From Gluconobacter cadivus (GTDB lineage: Bacteria; Pseudomonadota; Alphaproteobacteria; Acetobacterales; Acetobacteraceae), in contig NZ_JABCQI010000012.1 in the NCBI RefSeq assembly GCF_015244745.1, forward strand, positions 1-64,000: a stretch of DNA of 64,000 nucleotides, given 5' to 3'. Shown in pieces: positions 58,330 through 64,000 of the stretch (the stretch's first letter is position 1; the number at the start of each line of letters is the position of its first letter). The notes under the pieces are model-generated. The model had not been told where the DNA came from, did no database searches, and was given only the letters and a program-made list of their open reading frames with translations. The position numbers and the translations under genes were made by a program.

Positions 58330-60831
58330 ATGAGCAAGTGTTTTGGACCCAAGGCTTTCCTAATGTGTGGCGCTGCCTTGAGCTCGCTCGTTTCGCTTTG
58401 TCCAACCGCCCAAGCCACGTCTACCAGAGTGACGACGCACACACATTCCGCGCACAGACGGGTCACAACCTCGCCTGCAAGGGCCACCACTACCACTTCT
58501 GCAAGACCCTCCTCTCGCAGAACATCCATCATTTCAAGGTCGGGTCCAGAAGAGATGCGCGTCACCGGGACGGCCTCTACCGGCCAATCCGTGATGAATC
58601 CCTCCACCCCGGTTCACAGTACCACACAGGTTACGGTAGTATCCGGCAGCCAGCTTCTGGCCACCGGCCAGACAAACGTCATGCAGGCCCTCGCCCAAGC
58701 CTCGGCTTCCATTACGTCTCCGCCACAATCCGGCGTCGGAAACAGCGGCTTCATTCAAACCATGCAGCTTCGCGGCCAGTCCGCCGACGATACGCTGATC
58801 CTCGTCAACGGACATCGTCGCCATATCGGTGCGAATTTCAACGCCAATGCCGGTCCGAACTGGGGCACCGAACCCACCGATATTTCCCTGATCCCGATTT
58901 CGGCAATCGATCATATCGAAGTCATTACCGAAGGCGCGACCGCGCTCTACGGTCAGGATGCTTTAGCAGGTGCGGTCAATATCGTCCTCAAGCAGCGCAC
59001 GCATGGTGGCTCCATCAATTTCCAAAACAGCGGCTTTTACGCCGGTGACGGGCAGGCGCTGAACGGTTATGCGGATTGGGCCACAGCACTTGGCAAAAAC
59101 GGCGGCTATCTCGATCTGGCGGCGCAGGTTACTCACCAGCTTCCCACCAACCGCAGCGGCCTTTTCGTCGGACAACTCTATCCGGTTGGGGATTCCCGCA
59201 ACGAAACAGCCAGCCGCGATGTGCAGCGCGGCCTCGGCATCCCGAAATCGACGCTGGAAACCATCAGCGAAAACATGGCGATCCCGCTGAACGAAAACCT
59301 CAGCCTCTACAGCACCTCGACCTTCAGCCATCGTAAGGCCCATGTGGCCGAAACCTACCGAAGTGCTGGGAACAGCTTGACCAATATCAATCTCTGGCCC
59401 AATGGCGCACAGCCCTATATCGGTATGGACCAGTACGATTTCGAAACAGATAACGGTATCAAGGCGCATAAATTCGGCTTCGCCTGGGACGCCTACGTCA
59501 ATTACGGTCGTGACGATCAGGCCTATTCGACCCTCGACAGCAACAACATGTCTCTCGGCGATGCCAGCCCACGCGATTTTTATGACGGCAAAACCATCAC
59601 TTCAGAGCTTTCGACCGGCATACGAGGCTCGCGCTTCTTCAACACGTCATGGTTGCCTAAGCCGATTGCCCTGCGCTTTGGCGGCGAATACCGTCGTGAC
59701 ACCTTCCAGATGACGGAAGGCGAGGAAGCCTCATGGATCGGCCTCGGCGCAACCGACCATGCCGGTAACGTCCCGCTCGCCGTCACCAATCGCGGACGCG
59801 ACATCTACGACGGCAACGTCAACCTCGATTTCTACGTTACGAAAAAATGGGAATGGTCCCTCGGTGGCCGCGCCACGAGCTACAACCATCTCGCCACCGT
59901 CACGACCGGTTCGATCGGAACACGCTACAACTTCAACAAACACTGGGCCATCCGCGCCAGCATCAACACCGGTTACCGCCCGCCAACACTGGGTCAGACC
60001 TATTATTTCTATAACGCCCCCTTCGCCAACTACGCCGTGGACCAGCTCCCCAACAGCAGCGCCGCCGCAAAGGCGCTCGGCGCAGGCCATATCAAGGGCG
60101 AATATTCCCGCAACTATAGCATCGGCATCGACGCCACGCCCCTCAAGGACTGGAACGTCACCGCAAACCTGTATTACATCGCCATCAACGACCGTCTGGC
60201 CAGCACCACGACCCTCGGCGGCGCGGGTGTGGCCGATATTCTCGAAGCGTCTGGCCTGAACAACGTCACCTACGCCTCCTATTACACAAACCCCGTCAAT
60301 ACCCAGACCTATGGCGGTGACATCGACACTAACTACACCCTGCACACCAAACGCGCCGGAACATTCCGCTTCGACTTCACATTCAACTACTCCGACAACG
60401 AAATCCGCAGTCGCAACAAGACACCCACTGTACTGGCGAACATGGGCCTGTCCACGTTCAACACCTATGCCGAAGAAATGCTTCTGCACTCCGCGCCGAA
60501 GAACCGCGAAAACCTCACGGTCAACTGGAATTACGGCAAGTGGAACGTCATGGTGCAGGAACAGCGCTACGGCTCCATCATTTTCCTCGCCAGCCCCACG
60601 GCGGCTCCGATGGAACAGCGCCCGGCTTTCCTGACCAACATGTCCGTCAGCTACAAGATCCTGCCAAAATGGAGCGTCACGGTCGGCGCGAACAACCTGG
60701 GCAACAAATATCCGACCCGCGTTCCCAAGGCGACCGCAGCACCGCTCTTTAACGAATACAAATATGCCTATTACTCACCTTACGGCTTCAACGGTGGCAT
60801 GTACTATATCCAGACCGGCCTGACATTCTGA
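58330..60831 (+). CDS. TonB-dependent outer-membrane receptor (third of three)
   Basis: Receptor of about 833 residues. The signal peptide ends near CPTAQATS, followed by a T/A/H-rich linker, EEMRVTGTAS (TonB box-like), a plug domain (QLRGQSADDTLILVNGHRRH, GATALYGQDALAGAVNIVLK) and a barrel ending GGMYYIQTGLTF with the terminal F. It resembles the receptor at 1622-4090, especially in the plug. The ATG at 58330 is preceded by AAGGGG at proper distance; ATG 58324 has none. It is followed after 26 bases by an MFS gene and then pxpB-pxpC-pxpA, so it likely brings in 5-oxoproline or a larger pyroglutamyl compound. Confidence 0.88.
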   Translation: MSKCFGPKAFLMCGAALSSLVSLCPTAQATSTRVTTHTHSAHRRVTTSPARATTTTSARPSSRRTSIISRSGPEEMRVTGTASTGQSVMNPSTPVHSTTQVTVVSGSQLLATGQTNVMQALAQASASITSPPQSGVGNSGFIQTMQLRGQSADDTLILVNGHRRHIGANFNANAGPNWGTEPTDISLIPISAIDHIEVITEGATALYGQDALAGAVNIVLKQRTHGGSINFQNSGFYAGDGQALNGYADWATALGKNGGYLDLAAQVTHQLPTNRSGLFVGQLYPVGDSRNETASRDVQRGLGIPKSTLETISENMAIPLNENLSLYSTSTFSHRKAHVAETYRSAGNSLTNINLWPNGAQPYIGMDQYDFETDNGIKAHKFGFAWDAYVNYGRDDQAYSTLDSNNMSLGDASPRDFYDGKTITSELSTGIRGSRFFNTSWLPKPIALRFGGEYRRDTFQMTEGEEASWIGLGATDHAGNVPLAVTNRGRDIYDGNVNLDFYVTKKWEWSLGGRATSYNHLATVTTGSIGTRYNFNKHWAIRASINTGYRPPTLGQTYYFYNAPFANYAVDQLPNSSAAAKALGAGHIKGEYSRNYSIGIDATPLKDWNVTANLYYIAINDRLASTTTLGGAGVADILEASGLNNVTYASYYTNPVNTQTYGGDIDTNYTLHTKRAGTFRFDFTFNYSDNEIRSRNKTPTVLANMGLSTFNTYAEEMLLHSAPKNRENLTVNWNYGKWNVMVQEQRYGSIIFLASPTAAPMEQRPAFLTNMSVSYKILPKWSVTVGANNLGNKYPTRVPKATAAPLFNEYKYAYYSPYGFNGGMYYIQTGLTF

Positions 60832-60857
60832 ACGCGAACGGAAAGAGGCGCAGTTTC

Positions 60858-62099
60858 TTGCAGACAGTTCCAGAAGATCGCCGGCCTTTCCGGTTCGTCA
60901 TATACGCCCTCACCATCGCCATGTGCGTGATCTGCTACGGAGACCGGGCCGCCCTGTCCGTAGGCATGCCCCAGATCGCGCATGAATTCGCCCTCACACC
61001 CGGGGAGACAGGCTGGGTCCTCTCCAGCTTCCTCTGGTCGTACTTCATCCTCAACCTGCCCAGCGCGATCCTGCTGGACCGCTTCGGTGTGCGGATCATT
61101 GGCGCGGCCGCCGTGGCCCTGTGGTCGCTCGCCATGATCCTTGGCAGCCTGACCGCCACTGTCCCGGCCTTCATCGCCACCCGCATCCTGCTGGGCATAG
61201 GAGAAGCGCCTACCTTCGCACTCGGCAACAAGGTCGTCCGGGCTTGGGCGCCGTTGCACGAACGTGGACTGATGATGACTGCCTTCATCTGCGGCATCCC
61301 CATCGGGCTAGCCTGCGGTGCCGCCTCGGGCGGATGGCTGATTGCCCATTACGGCTGGCGCCCGGCGTTTTCGCTGCTCGGCGCGCTCGGGCTGGTCTGG
61401 TCCGTGGTCTGGCTCCTGACCCATCCGCGCCCCGCACGCTGCACACAGGCAACGTCCTTTTCCCTAATCTCGGTGCCGACCCTGTTCCGCTCTTCGGCAT
61501 TCTGGGGCATCGTGATCGCGCAGTGCTGCGCCAATTATGCCAACTTCCTGCTGATGTCCTGGCTGCCGATCATCATGCGCCAGACCCTGCATCTCGGCAC
61601 CGAACAGTCCGGAGCCTATACGGCCTATTGCTATGTCGGCGCGGCCATCCTCTCGATCACGGCAGGAAAGGTTGGCGAAACGCTCGTTCGCGGATCAAAT
61701 CTTTCTCTGGGAGGACGCCGCACGGTCGTGTGCCTGTATCTCGTTCTCGCCTCCTCCATGGGGTTTCTGCCGCTCTGCGGAACGGCCGCGACCATCATTC
61801 CGCTCCTCGCCGTCTCCATGGCCTTCATGGCAGGCGGAACGGGCGCCAACATGGCCCTTCTGGCGGACCTGCTTGTGGAAGACGAAATCCTCGGCTCCGT
61901 GACCGGCCTGACCCTGACCTTCTCCAACGGCCTCGGCATTCTGGCCCCGGTCATGACAGGATATCTGCTTCAGGCCACCGGCAATTTCCATGGTGTTTTC
62001 TACATCACAGGCGTCATTATCCTGTGCGGCGCGCTGGCCGCTGCCCTCCTTCCCCGGCGGCCGTTCCATGGCCGCTCCCAGCCGGATCAGACTGCATGA
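60858..62099 (+). CDS. MFS transporter of the 5-oxoprolinase operon
   Basis: Inner-membrane carrier of 413 residues, 12 spans, related to the ACS/hexuronate branch: VICYGDRAALSVGMPQIAHEF in TM1, LDRFGVRIIG, GIGEAPTFALGNKVV and YGWRPAFSLLGALG. The start is a TTG at 60858 with AGAGG 9-10 bases upstream; no better ATG is near. The stop overlaps pxpB by 4 bases. Its coupling to pxpBCA makes 5-oxoproline (pyroglutamate) or a related acid the best cargo guess. Confidence 0.85.
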   Translation: MQTVPEDRRPFRFVIYALTIAMCVICYGDRAALSVGMPQIAHEFALTPGETGWVLSSFLWSYFILNLPSAILLDRFGVRIIGAAAVALWSLAMILGSLTATVPAFIATRILLGIGEAPTFALGNKVVRAWAPLHERGLMMTAFICGIPIGLACGAASGGWLIAHYGWRPAFSLLGALGLVWSVVWLLTHPRPARCTQATSFSLISVPTLFRSSAFWGIVIAQCCANYANFLLMSWLPIIMRQTLHLGTEQSGAYTAYCYVGAAILSITAGKVGETLVRGSNLSLGGRRTVVCLYLVLASSMGFLPLCGTAATIIPLLAVSMAFMAGGTGANMALLADLLVEDEILGSVTGLTLTFSNGLGILAPVMTGYLLQATGNFHGVFYITGVIILCGALAAALLPRRPFHGRSQPDQTA

Positions 62100-62737
62100 C
62101 CCGTATTCATATGGCAGGCGCGGGCGGCCTCCTGCTGGACGCCGCCGACGGGCCGTTCAGTGACACAACACAGCGCCGCATCTGGGCCACCAGCCGCGAA
62201 CTGAACACCCGGCCTGACGTCCTCCAGACAATCCCCGGCGTCAACAACCTTCTCGTCACGTTCGACGCCGTACAGACTGACCCTTCCGTCATGGAAGAGC
62301 TGCTCCGGACCGTCTGGACACAGGCCTCCGCCGAAGAGGTGCCGTCCCGCGAGATCGTGGTGCCGGTCGTCTATGGCGGCGCGTTCGGCGAAGATCTGGC
62401 GCTCGTCGCCCGCTTCGCCAACCTGACGGAAGAGGAAACCATCGACGCCCACATGGCCGGTCGCTACAGCGTCGCCGCCATCGGCGCCATGGCGGGCTTC
62501 GTGTACCTGACGGGGCTGGACCCGCGTCTGGCCATCCCCCGCCGCGACTCCCCGCGTCTGCGGGTGGAGGAAGGGGCTGTGGTCATCGGCGGCGGCCACG
62601 CAGGCATGATGCCCTGCACCTCGCCGTCGGGCTGGCATATCCTCGGCCGGACGGATCTGTGCCTGTTCGACGCCTTCCGTCCCGAACCCGGCCTGCTGCG
62701 TCTGGGCGACACCGTCCGTTTTGTGAGGGCCTCATGA
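62096..62737 (+). CDS. pxpB: 5-oxoprolinase subunit B (KipI family)
   Basis: Protein of about 213 residues: WATSRELNTRPDVLQTIPGVNNLLVTFD, then the CT_C_D marks VPVVYGGAFGEDLALVA, GFVYLTGLDPRLAIPRRDSPRLRV and GWHILGRTDLCLFD. PxpB forms with PxpC and PxpA an ATP-dependent amidase that opens 5-oxoproline to glutamate. The ATG at 62096 overlaps the MFS stop; a much longer in-frame stretch upstream (from about 61121) is a shadow of the MFS gene. Overlap with pxpC is 4 bases. Confidence 0.93.
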   Translation: MTRIHMAGAGGLLLDAADGPFSDTTQRRIWATSRELNTRPDVLQTIPGVNNLLVTFDAVQTDPSVMEELLRTVWTQASAEEVPSREIVVPVVYGGAFGEDLALVARFANLTEEETIDAHMAGRYSVAAIGAMAGFVYLTGLDPRLAIPRRDSPRLRVEEGAVVIGGGHAGMMPCTSPSGWHILGRTDLCLFDAFRPEPGLLRLGDTVRFVRAS

Positions 62738-63705
62738 TCGAAATCCTGACCGGCTCCTCCCTCAACACAATTCAGGATTTCGGCCGCCCTCACGCCATGG
62801 CCATGGGCGTGGCGCAGGGGGGCGCCATGGACCGTCTGGCTCTGAGCCACGGCAACCTGCTCCTCGACAATCCCGTGGATGCTGCCGGGATCGAGATCGT
62901 ATTTTTCCCCTTCCGCGTGCGCTTTCACACCGAGACGTCCTTTGCCGTCACCGGGGCCGCCTGCCCCGCCACGCTCGACGACCTGAAACTCCCGCGCGAC
63001 TGGGCCATCACCGCCAGACCCGGCCAGACCCTGACGCTCCGCGCGCCGGAACAGGGCGCCCGCGCCTATCTGACGCTCCGGGGCGGCCTGGACGTGCCCC
63101 CGGTTCTGGGCGCGCGCTCGACGGATCTCAAAGGCGGCTTCGGCGGCCTTGAGGGGCGCGCCCTTCAGAAAGGCGACCGCCTCTCCTGCCTCCCGGCCTC
63201 CACGCTCCGTCTGCCCGCCGCAGGCTATGGCCTCGCGCGCGCCTGCCCGCTTCCCCCCGCAGACGGCACCCGGATCCGCGTCCTCCCTGCAGCCGAACAC
63301 GACGTCTTCACGCCCGAAAGCCTGAAAACCTTCCACGCCGCTTCCTGGACCCTGACCCCCAGCGCAAACCGCATGGGCTATCGGCTCGAAGGGCAGACCC
63401 CCCTGAAACTCTCACACCCGCTCAGCCTGTTTTCCCACGGCATCCTGCCCGGAACCGTTCAGGTGCCGCCCGCGGGCCAGCCGATCATCCAAATGATGGA
63501 TGCCAATACCTGCGGCGGCTATCCCAAGATCGCCACCGTAATTGCGCCCGACCTGCGCCTGCTGTCCCAGACAATCGTCGGCGCACCTGTCCATTTCGAA
63601 ACCATCACGCGCGATGAGGCGGTGCAGATCATCCGGCAGGCGGCTGCGGATCTGAAGCGCCTTGCCACCGAAATTGCCACACTCCGCACACAGCTCGTTT
63701 TCTGA
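62734..63705 (+). CDS. pxpC: 5-oxoprolinase subunit C (biotin-dependent carboxyltransferase-like, KipA family)
   Basis: Protein of about 323 residues: [70 protein letters not shown] and [27 protein letters not shown]. This is the AHS2/PxpC domain. It is translated from an ATG that overlaps pxpB (ATGA). It joins PxpB to make the partner of PxpA. The coding DNA is distinctly G+C-rich. Confidence 0.93.
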   Translation: MIEILTGSSLNTIQDFGRPHAMAMGVAQGGAMDRLALSHGNLLLDNPVDAAGIEIVFFPFRVRFHTETSFAVTGAACPATLDDLKLPRDWAITARPGQTLTLRAPEQGARAYLTLRGGLDVPPVLGARSTDLKGGFGGLEGRALQKGDRLSCLPASTLRLPAAGYGLARACPLPPADGTRIRVLPAAEHDVFTPESLKTFHAASWTLTPSANRMGYRLEGQTPLKLSHPLSLFSHGILPGTVQVPPAGQPIIQMMDANTCGGYPKIATVIAPDLRLLSQTIVGAPVHFETITRDEAVQIIRQAAADLKRLATEIATLRTQLVF

Positions 63706-63739
63706 TGCCCTGTTATTTCATGTCCGGGAGTTCCAAACC

Positions 63740-64000
63740 ATGACCGCCAAAACCATCGACCTGAACGCCGATCTGGGCGAGAGCTTCGGCCATTACACAA
63801 TGGGCAATGACAGCGCGATGCTGGACATCGTGACCTCTGCTAACGTCGCCTGCGGCTTTCACGGCGGCGACCCGGAAGTCATGGCCGAGACCTTCCGCAT
63901 CGCACGCGAAAAAGGCGTCTCCGTCGGCTCCCATCCCGGCTTCCCGGACCTGTGGGGCTTCGGACGCCGCGTCATGCCCTTCACCCCCGCCCAGATCGAA
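63740..64000 (+). CDS. pxpA: 5-oxoprolinase subunit A (LamB/YcsF family), cut by the window end
   Basis: The first 87 residues are present: [33 protein letters not shown] and [16 protein letters not shown], which are the start of the LamB/YcsF fold and its catalytic region. The ATG at 63740 has GGGAG about 10 bases upstream and lies 34 bases after pxpC. The remaining part lies beyond the window. Confidence 0.92.
   Translation, partial: MTAKTIDLNADLGESFGHYTMGNDSAMLDIVTSANVACGFHGGDPEVMAETFRIAREKGVSVGSHPGFPDLWGFGRRVMPFTPAQIE

Noticed and set aside
61121-62096. A long plus-strand frame that would add over 300 residues to the start of PxpB
   Set aside because: It overlaps the well-conserved MFS gene in another frame, has no homology, and the ATG at 62096 begins the normal PxpB N-terminus.
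62464-63336. A 290-codon minus-strand open frame
   Set aside because: Antisense to pxpB/pxpC in G+C-rich DNA, low-complexity G/E/R-rich translation.

Overview
The window (about 56% G+C overall, richer at the right end) reads as chromosome of an acetic acid bacterium (Acetobacteraceae, most like Gluconobacter or a close relative). The basis is the set of sugar and polyol dehydrogenases, the style of the three large TonB-dependent receptors, the IS5/IS3-type transposase remnants and the codon usage. The genus is inferred from gene content, not from a marker gene. I see no rRNA, tRNA, CRISPR array or intact prophage.

Layout from left to right. (1) 167-6151: a MetNIQ-type ABC transporter split over two divergent units, metI-metN-TonB receptor on the minus strand and a 2-oxoglutarate/Fe(II) oxygenase plus metQ on the plus strand. 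This looks like an uptake-and-oxidation unit whose substrate need not be methionine. (2) 6298-13458: a minus-strand pentitol operon with a Zn polyol dehydrogenase, an AraC regulator, an SDR, a ribose-type ABC importer and a ribitol 2-dehydrogenase. Two copies of a TGTTA-N4-TAACA palindrome lie upstream. (3) 13776-20521: a De Ley-Doudoroff (galactonate) operon, iclR-dgoK-dgoA-dgoD-sugar dehydrogenase-MFS-lactonase. The sugar dehydrogenase is frameshifted. (4) 20595-23688: LysR, MFS transporter and D-lyxose isomerase. (5) 23770-32216: a minus-strand unit for N-acyl-D-amino acid or peptide-like substrates, with TonB receptor, NCS1 permease, exported RidA, exported M20 peptidase, D-aminoacylase and a COG0523 metallochaperone.

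(6) 32626-44622: a histidine utilisation island. HutH, HutU, HutI, HutF and HutG give the five-step route from histidine to glutamate and formate. HutD and the repressor HutC are present, and a HisC-like aminotransferase plus one D- and one L-type flavin 2-hydroxyacid dehydrogenase are interleaved with the hut genes. Identical ACTTGTATATACCA sites precede hutU and lie between hutF and hutI. (7) 44770-52885: a decaying segment. It holds a quinone oxidoreductase with a nonsense codon, an MFS exporter broken at an A8 tract, an intact arginase-family gene and LysR gene, then a graveyard of IS5/IS3 fragments around a very A+T-rich, frameshifted glycosyltransferase. (8) 52886-64000: an amidase-type catabolic region with an N-carbamoyl-amino-acid hydrolase, a VOC protein, two LysR regulators, a CapA-family protein, a TonB receptor, an MFS transporter and the 5-oxoprolinase operon pxpB-pxpC-pxpA. 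The last gene is cut by the window end.

A recurring theme is a TonB-dependent receptor next to an inner-membrane transporter, a catabolic enzyme and a local regulator. Taken together the window is a catabolic supply region for sugars, polyols, D-amino acid derivatives, histidine and cyclic amides, much of it feeding glutamate. At least three host genes are broken next to short homopolymers; these are either real decay, phase variation or assembly errors.
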